A DNA stretch of 64,000 nucleotides, taken from Trichobilharzia szidati (Eukaryota; Platyhelminthes; Trematoda; Strigeidida; Schistosomatidae). Position numbers and translations under genes: made by a program. The stretch covers positions 82,714,020 through 82,778,019 of the forward strand of contig OX235272.1 in NCBI GenBank assembly GCA_944472155.2, written 5' to 3'. The notes under the pieces were generated by a model. It was not told the origin of the DNA, did not search any database, and saw only the letters and a program-made list of their open reading frames with translations. Of the stretch, positions 10,397 through 21,059 are shown in pieces; position 1 is the first letter of the stretch, and each line of letters opens with the position of its first letter.

Positions 10397-10995
10397 TGTT
10401 TATCTACTGGTTTGTTTTTTCCTTTCTTCATACTCCTTCTCTTTTCCCTTCTTCTCTTTCGTCTTTTCCCTCACCCCCCTCCACTATCTATCATCTTTGT
10501 TTGTTTTTCTGTTTCTTTTTGTCAAATCAGAGTTTCGTGTTTTCACCCTATTCAACAAGATCAAAATGTTCTTCAATTAATTCATACTTTTAAAAATTGT
10601 ATATTTTGTTAATTCATGTCCGTTTTTTGTTTGTTTGTGCATTCGTTGGCGCTTGATTAAAAAAATGATTGTATAAGTTAACTTATGAGTGTGAGTATTT
10701 GTGTACATAGACTATTTCTTCCATCAGCGACAATTAGCTCAGACGACGACAACAACAACAAGTGATGCAGACAATTTTTCGTATATCAATAAGCATAAAC
10801 TATATCTCATGTTCATGATATATATGTGTGTGTAGCAGTAAGGGAAATAAATAATCGAATGTATTGTTATCTATTCATTTTGATGATGGGATAATAAATA
10901 TACGTTTTTTGGGGATAAAGTGTGTTAATCAGTGTTTGTCATTTCTTAAGATTTGTTAAACTGTTTTCGCGTATAGGATGAATAAAGGTTTTACT
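10397..10995 (+). promoter_or_regulatory. Probable 3' UTR with polyadenylation signals
   Basis: T-rich sequence after the stop. AATAAA-type signals occur at about 10848 (aaataaataat), 10893 (aataaatata) and 10981 (gaataaagg). Which one is used cannot be told from sequence. Confidence 0.45.
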
Positions 10996-11084
10996 TTAGC
11001 ACCATTATTTTATCGATTATTTAAATTATATTTATGCTGGGGGGCGGGGTGAGGTGAGGAATTGATACTGCTGGGATTTCAGTT

Positions 11085-11480
11085 TATTCCACTACCACCT
11101 TCATGCGTAGATACAGCTTCTTTTGCTTTATATCAAACCAGAACTTGGAATCAGTCCATGAAATCTTTGATAGTTAGTCTTAGCCAATGTAGGAAGGTGT
11201 GTGGACTGCTTGACTGGGTTCCTCGGGATGCTAATATCCGGTGTATGGAGACTACTAGTGATATGGCTCAAAACCGTTCTCAGTGGCACAAATGTATTTA
11301 TTCACTCTTTGGGATTCCCCATATCCCTAATGTTCTCCATGTTACTGTTCTTTCTCCCTAACATTTCTGCTAATTATAGTCGTTTTGAATCCTTTTTTCT
11401 ACCTTTCTGTACTTCGTGGAAGTGTGGCAACTTGAACTGCTGCACTTCTGTGCAAAGTTCTATGTTGAAATTCAGTTAGT
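11085..11480 (+). mobile_element. Non-LTR fragment, family 2, 3' portion
   Basis: The plus strand encodes MKSLIVSLSQCRKVCG, LLDWVPRDANIRCMET and DMAQNRSQWHKCIYSL, the C-terminal tail of family 2. It ends at a 'gcaacttgaactgctgcacttc' block shared with 14018-14045. 5'-truncated. Confidence 0.65.
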
Positions 11481-11829
11481 CAATCTTTTGCTGTAGATTT
11501 TTAAATTGTTACAGGGAATTGAAGTGTGCTTCGGAAGCCACAACATTTGGTGCGTATAATTCGAATAACTTTGAAGACTAATCTTTAGAGATATGTATGC
11601 CAGTTAAACCACCAAATTTTCGCTGAAGGATCTTTGTGATTACACATGAAGGTTATGATATGTTGTAACAATCAATAAACGTGTGTAGATATGTGTTCTC
11701 TACCTCAGAACTAAGTCAAACATCGCTTTTAGTTGTATGTTGATAATCTGGTTTACGAGTTGAGAAAGAAACACGAGAAAACCAGGAAGAAAGGTATTTA
11801 TCATATCTTCACCCTCTGACAGATTCCAG

Positions 11830-12616
11830 GACGTATCGGCGTCCAGTGGTTGCCATATTTCTTGACCTGAATACAAAGTTCGACTCCGTCGATGGAGATG
11901 TACTATGGCAGTGTTTGGCTCTGAAGGGAGTGCCGAGTATGTACATTGCATTAATCAAGGTACTCTACTCGAACTCATGCAGCCAGGTAAGGGCTCAAGG
12001 AGAGTTGTCATTTGAAGGGATAACAGCCAGAGGTGTACGTCAGGGATATCCACTGTCTCCATTTCTGTTTATTTTCATCATAGATTTACTAATGGACTTA
12101 ACCCTCAGGGATTGACTTAGAATATGCGGATGATATATTCCTCTCAGGTGAACACCTTGAACATCAGTTTTCTAATGTCTGGCATGTAATTTAATCCTGT
12201 CAAAAGTGAAATGATGCTACAAGGCTAGACTGCTCCGACTCCTAGCGTCAAAATAGGGAGAGAAGTGGTAGCGTGTTGACCACTTCACTTATTTGAGAAG
12301 TTGCATCAGCTGATTGCTGACTAAATTTCAGCACGAATACAAAAGCCTCATGTGGCATTTGCCAACTTAACTCATCTCTTGCACAGACGTGATAACTGGC
12401 TTTTGATCAAAGTGAAGTGTGTACTGCTGAGTAGTCCCCTCCATCCTCCTTTATGGCTACGAGATATGGTCATTCGAAGCGAAAGATATGAAAAGGCCAG
12501 CTGTCTTTCATCATAGATGTTTGCGCTCTATCTCCCGTGTTAGGTAAAATAATAGTGTGAGTAATATTGAGGTTAGGCTTCGGTCGAGTGTTACGTAAGG
12601 AGGGAAAGTAAATCAA
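11830..12616 (+). mobile_element. Non-LTR retrotransposon, family 2, RT part (left half of an interrupted copy)
   Basis: Encodes VAIFLDLNTKFDSVDGDVLW (motif A of the RT; intact relatives have KAAFDSVD), then GVRQGYPLSPFLFIFIIDLL (motif B). A later frame carries EYADDIFLSGE (YADD). Frameshifts break it after 12115. It continues at 13591 after the inserted element at 12617-13590. Confidence 0.8.
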
Positions 12617-13590
12617 AATTGTTATTGTTTCCTTTAGTTCCTAGAGGAACATAGGGCTTCAGCCATACGTCTCTATTGCGTTCGGTTCTCTGCCAACGTT
12701 TCCACGTCCACCGATATGCTTTCATCTCTTCACATGACCTCCTCCATGTCACCCCAACCTCGCACTGACGACCAACTCGTTGCTTCCCGTTCGGGTTCCA
12801 CACGAGGGCTTGTCTTGTGATGTCACTTGATGGTTTTCTCAGAGTATGGTCAATCCATCTCCATTTCTTCCTGCTTATGTGTTTCACAGTTGGTTCGCTC
12901 CCAGAGATCCCTGTTACTGATAATTTCTGTTCGGTCATCTGATCTTGAGTAGTACTGAGTGAAGAAAGCCGTTGATGAAGGTTTGTACTTTGTTTGAAGT
13001 GCCCTTCGTGACGCGGCGCTCAGTCTCATCCTTATAGTAAGTAGCACTGACTTCACATTGGAGTTGAAAATCCGGATCTTATTTTCATTTTCATGCTGAG
13101 TCAGTGCTGTTGATCTCCACACAGACGAGAGTAATAAGAGCCTGTCTTGCTTTACTGATCCGCGCTTTTATATCCTCATCAGTTCCGTCCGCTTGTAGTT
13201 GGAACGATGCATCCCAGGTAGGTAGGTAGATTACTTCTTTCAGATTCCTCCCATCTTGCTGATTTTTGTTGCTGTTGGCCAGGCATCTTGATCACCTCTG
13301 TTTCCTGTATGTTCACCTGAAGGGAAGTCCTATCTTTGATGCTTATTCTTTTGTCGCCAACTTATTGCTTTTCACTTGCATATCTTCCAGTTTGTGGGAA
13401 ATCAGACATAAATCATCATCGGTGAAGTCCAGATCATCCAAGTTTTTCGTGTGAGTTCATTTTATGCCTGTTTCCTCACTTCCCACTGTCTGTCGCATTA
13501 TCCAGTCTACCTCAATCAGGAAAATCATTGGAGGCAGTAGGCAGCCTTGTCTTACTCCAGTCTTCACTTCGAAGGATTGCGTGAGTCTCT
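12617..13590 (-). mobile_element. RTE-like element (family 1) inserted into a family 2 copy
   Basis: 974 bp, 5'-truncated. On the minus strand it encodes an RT remnant (right end), then VKSVLLT, then HISRKKWRWIDHTLRKPSSD and ITRQALVWNPNGKQRVGR plus RSCEEMKAYRWTW: the C-terminal tail of RTE-type (SR2-like) proteins. It is flanked by perfect 13-bp duplications GAAAGTAAATCAA at 12604-12616 and 13591-13603. The 3' tail at the left is a short AACAAT-like repeat, as expected of RTE elements rather than poly(A). Confidence 0.85.
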
Positions 13591-14060
13591 GAAAGTAAAT
13601 CAATGAGGTGAAACTACACCGATCGATATGTGTTACACATGCCTAGCCATCGTCTTCTCCAATGGTTAATGTTTGCTGATATAGTATCAGGCTAGAAAAG
13701 ATCTAGTAGTGGTCAAGCCAACACCTGGAATCCTCCCATGAAATCTCTAACAGTTCATTTGAGCCGGTCACATAAAGAGGTGTTCACTTCCTGGTTGGCG
13801 TCCTCAGGATGGTAGAAAACAATGGCTGGAAATATTTGGGGATACGGCTCGAAATCGTTCCCAATGGTGGAGATGCATTCACTCTTTGTGATTTGTCATA
13901 TTCAATAAAACTTTATTGTTTTTCCATATTAATATTCTTTTTCCCTCACTCACTTATGTTCACTATCTCTTTTGAGGAATCTTTCTTCTCTTGCTTTGGG
14001 TGCTACATGGAGCGATAGTGGCAACTCGAACTGCTGCACATCTGTGCAAAGTTTTATGTT
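13591..14060 (+). mobile_element. Non-LTR element, family 2, 3' part (right half of the interrupted copy)
   Basis: Continues the element at 11830-12616 without loss: the sequence after the duplicated site (caatgaggtgaaactacacc) matches what follows 'aaagtcaatca' in the copy at 1085-2062. It encodes the HVLRMP-like and DTARNRSQW-like tail and ends with the 'gcaactcgaactgctgcacatc' block. Confidence 0.75.
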
Positions 14061-14454
14061 TAAACCAATCAGTCAGGTTTATGTTATGAATGGCTTAGGT
14101 ATATTACTAAGGTATAAAATCTTAACCTCAGTCTTCTTTGTATGCTTAGCTAACAATTTTAATATGTATACTCTGCTTTCTGATGATTAGGTAGGCATCA
14201 CTTCGAAAGTTAATAAATATTCCATTTCACGTTGGTTTTGCTATGGTATTAACTAACATTAACTTCAACTAATAATGACAATAATGGATGCGACTAGAGA
14301 TCGTTGACGTATACCAACATTCAGAAGAGTTAATCCTATCCTAATCATGAGTTATTTTAAGTATTTGTATGGCTGTATATAAATGTAAGCAGAAAGTATA
14401 TGATCTCATAATAACCACTTTGTCCTGAGTTTTTAAAATCAAAACATCTGTTTT

Positions 14455-14764
14455 AGTGGTCTCCCTTAGGTTCCGAGTGGCAAATAGGACTTCAACAGCA
14501 CATCTTCACTTTATCCTATTCTCTGCGATCCTCTTTAGCTAGTCCCACGATTATATATTAGCTCTCATCTTCCCCTATGTCACCATCGATCGTCCCACTT
14601 GTAGTTTCCCATTCGGGTTTCACTAGAACGATGGCCTGGCGCTCCATGTCACCTAACAGTCTCTTCATCGTGTGTCTGATCCATTTTCTTCTGCATATTT
14701 GTTGAGTAATCGGTCCTTGAATGATTCGTTTCCAGAGTTTCATGTTCTTGATCAGATAACAGAC
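14455..14764 (-). mobile_element. RTE-like 3' fragment (family 1)
   Basis: The minus strand encodes KLWKRIIQGPITQQICRRKW, HTMKRLLGDMERQAIV and KPEWETT, a diverged RTE C-terminus. It ends at the 'cctatttgccactcgg' block beside 14470. Its right end abuts the PLE at 14765. Confidence 0.7.
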
Positions 14765-15960
14765 AATAAATTGATATAAGAATACAGAATAAGAATTAAT
14801 ATAAGAAAAAGGCTCTTAATACGTTTAATCCTACTCCAAAAATATGGTGGAGATATGTGGATGACACTTTCACTGTGTTAAAAACAGAACATATCTCTAG
14901 CTTCTTGACACATATTAACTCACTAGTAAGGGGAATAAAATTCACATTGGAATCGGAAGATGAACAAGAAGAATTAGCTGTAATGTTAGATTGTAAAATT
15001 AAACGAATAGAAGAAGGTAAACTTCACATTAGTGTTTATAGAAGCCCAACGCATTCTAATAGATATTTCGATTTTAATTCGGCTCATCCGTTAACTGTCA
15101 AGGCAGGCTTAGTTAAGTGTCTGACAAACCGAGCAATAGCACTAAGTAGTACAAAAACGACCTAAATGATGAAATAAAACAGATAGAAGAAGCGTTCGTA
15201 CCAAATAAATATCCTATAAAATTCATTAGGAAGATTAGAAAAGGCCAAAAGCAAAACAAAAATAATTGTGAAACTAGTAATAATAACATAAATAAGAGAG
15301 AATATAAGGCATCTACTCTTTTATACCATAAAAGGAGGGGACATCTGAGACTCTACGTAGGATTCTAAATAAAGCAGGAATTAGGGTGGCATTTAAACCT
15401 ATAAACTCACTCAGGGAGGACAAGCTCTGCAGGTTAAAGGACCTAGTTGACCCAATTAGACAAAATAATATAATTTACAAATTACCCTGCAATGACTGTG
15501 AGGTCAACTACATAGGTCAAACTAGTAGGTCAGGGGTAGTCAGATTGTCGGAATATAAGAATTTAGCTAAAGTAAGAATGGTTGACCCCGAGAAGATAAG
15601 TAATTTAGAAAAAAGCTCAGCAATTGCACTGCATGCATTAGCACACAATAGGGTGGGAGAGGGTTAAAATTCTAAGAAGTAATATAGGTAGGTGGAGAAA
15701 GAGGTTGATTACTGAATCCTTGTTCATCGAATCTACACCCAACACATGCAATAGGAATGAATCATCACTCATACCGGAAATATGGAAAATATTACTACCA
15801 ATTAAATCAAGTGAAAAACAACGGAACTATATAAATGATTACCTTGATATGATTATGAGCAATAAATTGTGCTTGAAACGTCATCAGTAAGCATTACTGT
15901 GTAACACTGTGAGACTTTATCAAAACAAAACTTATCCATAATGGAACAGACAATAAATTT
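14765..15960 (+). mobile_element. Penelope-like element, RT C-terminal part and GIY-YIG domain
   Basis: Frame 1 (about 14826-15163) encodes WWRYVDDTFTVLKTEHISSF with the RT catalytic YVDD intact, then LDCKIKRIEEGKLHISVYRS and HPLTVKAGLVKCLTNRAIAL. A frameshift leads to NDEIKQIEEAF. A further shift leads to TLRRILNKAGI and then IIYKLPCNDCEVNYIGQTSR (15467 onward), the GIY-YIG nuclease domain typical of PLEs. A third shift leads to LIPEIWKILLP and a stop at 15890. Reading frame is broken at least three times, so it is inactive, but it is the best-preserved PLE here. It resembles schistosome PLEs of the Perere-10 type (from memory). Confidence 0.85.
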
Positions 15961-16382
15961 GCAACAGTCCGTGGATATAATCTACATGAGAAGTCTCGCT
16001 ATACTATTTGTCACACCGAACTCTTTTGTGAAAGTGACTTTCTTTCAAGTAAATGACACGTGGAGAGTAGAATTCGTATTGTTGAGTGTAATGATGAAAA
16101 CCCAAATAAGCTAATATAAGTTGAATTTCTAAGCGCTAGAATAAATTTCTACTCTCCTCACACTATTTGGTGAAATCGGGTGTGTCTCTGAGGGTTTTCC
16201 CAACATACTTTCTCCTATTGATTATAGGGAAACTTTGTATTCTATTTACGCATAAGATTATATCTATTATTGGAATCAAGAGAAAAATGCTTAAAATATC
16301 GAATTTTTATACAATATACATACAATAGGACACTAATGATTTCTTAATGGCTTGTTAAACCTCCGAAAGGGCGTGGGTTTTG

Positions 16383-16620
16383 TGTCGGTGGCATAGCGGT
16401 TAGGACGCCCGCCGAGCAGGCACATGGTTCGGGGTTCGATCCCCGGCCGAAGCACTCCTTTACCTCGCTTAGCCAGAAATAATGCTAGTAAAGAGGAAAG
16501 GTTGGGCATGAGGCTAGCAACCCCATCCTGTAAAATAAACACTGCTACAGAAACTTCAAGCCACTAGCTTGAAGCCCTATGTTCCACTGGGGAACGTGAA
16601 GGATAAAAAATAAAAAAAAA
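16383..16620 (+). mobile_element. tRNA-derived SINE (family C), full-length with A-rich tail
   Basis: The tRNA-like head has a box A 'tggcatagcggttagga' and box B 'ggttcgatcc', with a perfect 5-bp T-stem (CGGGG/CCCCG). The body contains 'cctttacctcgcttagcc', 'ggttgggcatgaggctagc' and 'gaagccctatgttccac', and it ends 'aaggataaaaaataaaaaaa'. Poly(A) end and internal pol III promoter identify a SINE. The end of the body resembles the tail of the RTE elements, which may supply the RT. Confidence 0.85.
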
Positions 16621-16659
16621 ACCTCTGAAAGTACCCTATAAGACTATTATACATCAACT

Positions 16660-17200
16660 TAAAACCAACCAGCATAAAGAAAAAGATTCGGATTCTATTC
16701 AACACAAATGTGAAGTCAGTCAGTCAATTCTTCTATACGGGTCAGAAACTTGCACTACGTGCCTGTCACAAAAAGCATTTCCAACGAGTTACAGACTTTT
16801 ATCAACACCTGCCTGCCTCCGCTGGCTGCCTCAATACTGAAGATCAAATGGCCGGCCGGCTCGCCAGAAAGAATTAGCAACAAGAAACTATGGCCGAGAA
16901 AAAATCAACGAAGAGCCGATTGCTCAACACATGTAGGAGAAAATGAAAATGGGTGAGGCATGCGTTGAGGAGGCCATCGAATGACATCGTGAGCAATGCA
17001 GGTCATTGCTCGAGTGGAATCCGAATGGGAAGCGACTAGTGGGTCATCAGTCCGAGGTTGACATGGAGGAGATCGTTTGGGGAGGAGGAAATGAGAGATT
17101 ATGGTCAATCGTTGATCCAGCAGGAAACAGAACAAAGTGTAGATGTGTTGTTGAAGCCCTGTGTTCCATTCGAAACCCAAGGAAATGATAATAATAGTAA
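16660..17200 (+). mobile_element. RTE-like 3' fragment (family 1)
   Basis: Encodes in shifting frames SVNSSIRVRNLHYVPVTKSI, the fragment around AASILKIKWPAGSPERISNK, then LLEWNPNGKRLVGHQSEVDM and RWCVVEALCSIRNPRK-like terminal residues, all from the RTE C-terminal region. It ends in (AAT)n-type sequence 'ggaaatgataataatagtaat', immediately followed by SINE A. Confidence 0.75.
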
Positions 17201-17212
17201 TAGGGTTTCAAA

Positions 17213-17495
17213 ATATTAGATGGTTGGAGGCAATCGACAGGAAGCCTTGAACCTAGGTTTCGTGCTAGTTGGCACTCACTAGTCAGCAAGGCGTATCTGC
17301 AACCTTGAAGGAACTCATGTCCCTTCTCAGATTCGAACCCGCGTCACCTAATGAGTACTACAGTCAGAGACGTTACCACTGAGCTATTCGGGCTCGCGAT
17401 TCACCTCCTGTAGGACTGTAGTGGATATTTTGACTTGACACTGGTAACTAGTGTGACGTGTCTAGTCCTCTCTTTGGTGCAGACTGAAATGACTG
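17213..17495 (-). mobile_element. tRNA-derived SINE (family A)
   Basis: The minus strand at about 17398-17321 holds a tRNA-like head: box A 'tagctcagtggtaacg' and box B 'gggttcgaatc'. The rest runs as 'gttggaggcaatcgacag' on the plus strand at the far end. Seen at about eight other places in the window. Its left boundary is in the tail of the preceding RTE fragment. Confidence 0.75.
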
Positions 17496-18079
17496 TACTG
17501 TTGCTCCATGTAGAACATCACTTGCGAACTTTATGAATTAGAAATACTCGCTAATATGTTTTTTCGATATACTATCCCTCGTGCAGGCTAAAGTAGCGAA
17601 GAGATCGGTTCAAAGTGTATAATTTGCCCATAATATTTGGTGAAATAGTCGTGTTCTTCATTCAAACTGAATCTCCCGGTGGTATCTAGGTTGATTAGTT
17701 TTCTTTCATTCATTCATTCCAACTCAACAACCACTAACTCGCAACACAATGTTTTTTTTTCCTTAAAAGGGAATTTCCGCAAATCATTTACTTTATAATT
17801 CTTGAAAAAATTAGTTCTGCCAATAGCAACATAATTGGGAAATACACAGAAAGAAATTATGTTTACACAAGAGTTTTCATAGTGTTGACGAAAAACAGGG
17901 GAAATGAGTGAGAAAATAGCCTAAGAAATAGGACTGTGGTATATATAATCAATATGTAAACAAGTTTCCGGGAAATCATCGAGTGAAGTATCACGAAAAA
18001 GACCTTGTAATGAAGTAGTGGCTTCTAACACTTGGATTCTACATAGTGAATGCAGTTTTTGACCTTAGTTATTATCTCA

Positions 18080-18968
18080 TATGACATCATCAATATTAAC
18101 TTCATTCTGAGCAGTGTTTATATAATCATTATAATAAAGGTTATTTTGTTTTTCCCCATTGAATGAAAAACAAAACGATATTGTTGTTTTTACTGACGTT
18201 TCGCTATTTAATACTGCTGCTAGTAGCTTTATCAAAGTAGTATTAAACCAAAATTTACAACATTTCAGCTTATATATAACAACTTTTGCAATTAGTAGTG
18301 TTCTCTGAGCTGGTTGGTTTAGTTGCGGAGCTTTCGCCGTCCTTCTGGACATCTTCAGCGTCACATTTAGCACAAAGTGAAATGATTTAAATTTCTTCAT
18401 GAGTGATATAATTGCGTCTCCTGGTAACTATCTTTACATATGTATTGGCCATTTTCTATTGACTTGGATTTTAAACTTTCTGGTCACCTGATTTACTTTT
18501 TATTAGTTGGTATATTTCGTCTATATTAACGTGTTTGTTAATTGCATTTTCGTTTGAGTACCAGGCTTGTAGGAATTCCCTGACTGCGCTTTTGGTGTTT
18601 CCTCTGTCTAAGATCTCGACATTATCCCAATCAAATTACTGTCCCTAATTATCTACATGCATTGATATGAAAGAATATATATCATGTTCCGGGATTCTGA
18701 TTCGAAGGGGACGCCCACTTTGGCCGATGTAATGTCTGTTACAATTCATATAATTTATTTTGTAAATGGTACTAATTTTATCTTCTTTTTCTGTTGGATC
18801 CTTTGATTTGCACAGTATCGAATGAAGTGATTGTGCTGGCTGTGTGCCTGGCTGGCTTGTGTGCTATATCCGTTTCAAACGGTCTAAATATTCTAGCTGT
18901 TATTTCAGAGATATTTTTTCTTATATATGGTAGGATGAATCCTCTTGTGGTTTTTGATGTTGGATTGT
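18080..18968 (-). mobile_element. Penelope-like element, RT end plus GIY-YIG domain and 3' terminus
   Basis: On the minus strand, YNNPTSKTTRGFILPYIRK and NISEITARIFRPFETDIAHK lead, after a frameshift at about 18790, to IYKINYMNCNRHYIGQSGRP and RIRIPEHDIYSFISMH: a readable GIY-YIG domain. VEILDRGNTKSAVREFLQAW follows and stops near 18485. The 3' end at 18239-18190 has a hairpin 'agcta...tagc' followed by GAAACGTCAG, the sort of hammerhead-like terminus reported for PLEs. Confidence 0.8.
18190..18239 (-). ncRNA. Hammerhead-like motif at a PLE 3' terminus
   Basis: Minus strand: TTGATAA (core CUGANGA with C3 to U and G8 to A, a change that could keep the 3-8 pair), then AGCTA, a 17-base loop region, TAGC, GAAA and CGTC. 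Stem II is GCTA/TAGC with an extra A at its base. Activity is uncertain. Confidence 0.45.
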
Positions 18969-18969
18969 T

Positions 18970-19083
18970 GTACGCGCGTACTGCTGAAGAGTCCCAAACT
19001 AGGACGAAACAGCTGTCCAGTACTCCCAGCTGGTTTTCCAGTGGTTCTCTAACTGATGTCAGCTCATGATGAAATCCTCCATG
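18970..19083 (+). mobile_element. SINE B, 5'-truncated copy with an intact hammerhead ribozyme
   Basis: Begins abruptly with the ribozyme, against the PLE at 18968. It continues 'ctcccagctggttttccag', 'tggttctctaactgatgtc' and 'agctcatgatgaaatcctcc', the standard downstream part of this family. The tRNA-like head is missing. Confidence 0.75.
18978..19023 (+). ncRNA. Hammerhead ribozyme, complete core
   Basis: Stem I 5' strand GTACTG (18978-18983), core CTGAAGA (18984-18990), stem II GTCC (18991-18994) and GGAC (19002-19005) closed by CAAACTA, core GAAA (19006-19009), stem III CAGCTGTC ending in the cleavage triplet GTC (19015-19017), then stem I 3' strand CAGTAC (19018-19023). Stem I pairs perfectly over six bases and stem II over four. 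Stem III is a self-complementary CAGCTG, as in the Sm-alpha ribozyme of schistosomes, where it is thought to favour dimers. Predicted cleavage is after C19017. Confidence 0.8.
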
Positions 19084-19470
19084 CAATCAAACCAAATCCC
19101 TACAAAACCAATACTTGCAAACCAAATAAATTGCCAAAAACAGCAGAGGCTATCGCGATTCGCGTGAAATAACCGGCGCTTTGTGTGCAAAAGAAGCAAG
19201 TCCAGACAACCACTACTACCCTGACGGGCCTTCAGTGGAGACTATAAATTCATGAATTCGTATTATTATCTTTCCTAATTTTTCTGACATTCAGTGTATT
19301 GTTGTGTTGATGCTACTGAACTGTAATCCATTCATATTATTATTGATTCTATGTTATTTAAACAACAATAATGTTGTTAATAACATTAATTCATTCACTA
19401 TTATGTATATACGTAACTGTAGAACCTGATGACGGAGAGGTTATCGAAAAGAATATTCTTTGTTCAGTAA
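19084..19470 (+). mobile_element. PLE C-terminal and 3'-terminal fragment
   Basis: Encodes pieces NKLPKT, AEAIAIRVK and LCVQKKQVQTTTT in broken frames, the same C-terminus seen at 32300-32530. It ends with 'cctgatgacggagaggttatcgaaa', the 3' terminal block shared with 32708-32750 and 61285-61325. Confidence 0.65.
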
Positions 19471-20049
19471 CCATTCTCTTGATGGAGTATTTTTGCAGTA
19501 GTACAGGTTTTAAGTCGGCCGCCAATAAAAATATAACTGAATTTGAAAACCACAGACTAAAGTTATTGATTCCCGGTTGTCGTACAAATTCTCTTTTTTA
19601 GACAAACAGTTATAATCAGCCCAAACTTATGATAGTCCATGTTGTTTCACTAACTAACTAATTGCAAATGATAACAAGAATTTGCCAATCGCATTTGTGA
19701 AAATTTGCATAATATGAAAGTTTGTGATTGTGTTATTTATTTATTTTTTTTGTTTAGATGAGAATCTGAGTTGTTTTTTCTATCTTTGACTAAATCTGGG
19801 TCAGTTGAAGTACAAAATGCTCAGTTAAATAGCAAATAAATAGATTATAATCAACGTTAGATGGACTAGGTAAATAAACAACGCAGTCAGGAAGTTTATG
19901 CATCGAAATCACATTCATTAAAGTAGAAATTATATTGGAATAAAGCAAATATCTTTATGTAAGCAAAAGGGGCATAAAGTTGAAATTTTCCTCATGATTA
20001 CATTATTAACAAATAAACATGAACTACACTTATAATTATGCAATTTTAT

Positions 20050-20515
20050 CCTGTTTATTACTATTATTATTCCTTTGGGTTCCGGGTAGGACATAGGGCT
20101 TCAACAGCACAACTCAATTTTGCCCTGTTCTCCGCAGTCCTCTTCAGCTGATCTTATGATTTCGTCTCCTCCACGTCGCTCAATATCCAAAGCCCAACTC
20201 ATCGTTTCCCATGTGTGTCCCACTAGAGCAACGATCTAGCACGTGATGTCACCCAACAGTCCCCTCAGTATGTGTCCGATCCACCTCCATTTCCTTCGGT
20301 GTATTTGTCAAGCAGTAGGTTCCTGGTTGGTTCGTCCACAGGGTTTCTTGTTGCTAATTCCTTGTGGCTGACCTTCTGTATGGAGCCAGGGAAGGCAGAT
20401 GTTGATAAAAGTCTACAGCAAGCTATTCGAAATGCTTTTCATGACGCCAGCGCCACATTTCTGACCCACATACAAGAAATGACTTAACTATGGTGCTGGA
20501 AATTCGAATTTTGAT
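20050..20515 (-). mobile_element. RTE-like 3' fragment (family 1)
   Basis: Minus strand: 3' end at 20065 (reverse of 'ttgggttccgggtaggaca'), then the region encoding WRRWIGHILRG-like, then 'ctacagcaagctattcg' matching FQQAIRNAF/RSTLLEM positions of other copies. 5'-truncated, no catalytic motif. Confidence 0.65.
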
Positions 20516-20518
20516 ATT

Positions 20519-20877
20519 ATATAGTTGGAGGCAATCGGCCACAGGAAGCCCAGCCTTCAACCTAGGTTTCATGCTAGTTGGCACTCACCAGTCAGCAAGG
20601 CGTACCTGCATCCTTCAAGAAACGCATGTCCCTTCTCAGATTCGAACCCGTGTCACCCAGTGAGTACTACAGTCAGAGATGCTACTACTGAGCAGCTATT
20701 CGGGCTCCCGATTGACTTCCTGTAGGACTGTATTGGATACTTTGATTGAACACTGGTGACTAGTGTGATGTGTCTAGTCCTTTGTGTGGTGCAGACTGAA
20801 TTCTATCAGTCAGTCAGATTTGCAGTGTGGCCACCATTCTAGGTAGCTCACCATCACGGTGCACATTGATTCGATGA
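20519..20877 (-). mobile_element. SINE A, first of a tandem pair
   Basis: tRNA-like head on the minus strand with box B 'gggttcgaatctgag' near 20647-20633 and box A-like 'tagctgctcagtagtagcat' near 20698-20679. This copy continues past the usual end through 'ggccaccattctaggtag' to about 20877. Confidence 0.65.
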
Positions 20878-21035
20878 TATTGGATGGTTGGAGGCAATTG
20901 GCAGGAAGTTTTAGATCTAGGTTTCGTGCTAGTTGGCACTGGTCAGCAAGGCGTTGCAAACCTGACTGATAGAATTCAGTCTGCACCAAAGAAAGGACTA
21001 GACATGTCGCACTAGTTACTAGTGTCTAACCAAAA
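20878..21035 (-). mobile_element. SINE A, second copy with internal deletion
   Basis: 'ttggatggttggaggcaatt' to 'cagcaaggcgttgcaaacctg' joined directly to 'agtctgcaccaaagaaagg'. The tRNA-like centre is deleted. Same orientation as the preceding copy. Confidence 0.6.
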
Positions 21036-21059
21036 AATCCGAATTTTGTTCTGTATAGT

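Noticed and set aside
10377..10612. Overlapping Phe/Ser-rich frames on the plus strand
   Set aside because: They arise from the T/C-rich 3' UTR of the 109-residue gene.
16383..16455. Functional tRNA gene
   Set aside because: The cloverleaf is only partly paired, the acceptor stem differs from a normal tRNA, and it continues into a SINE body with an A-rich tail; similar heads recur in the window.
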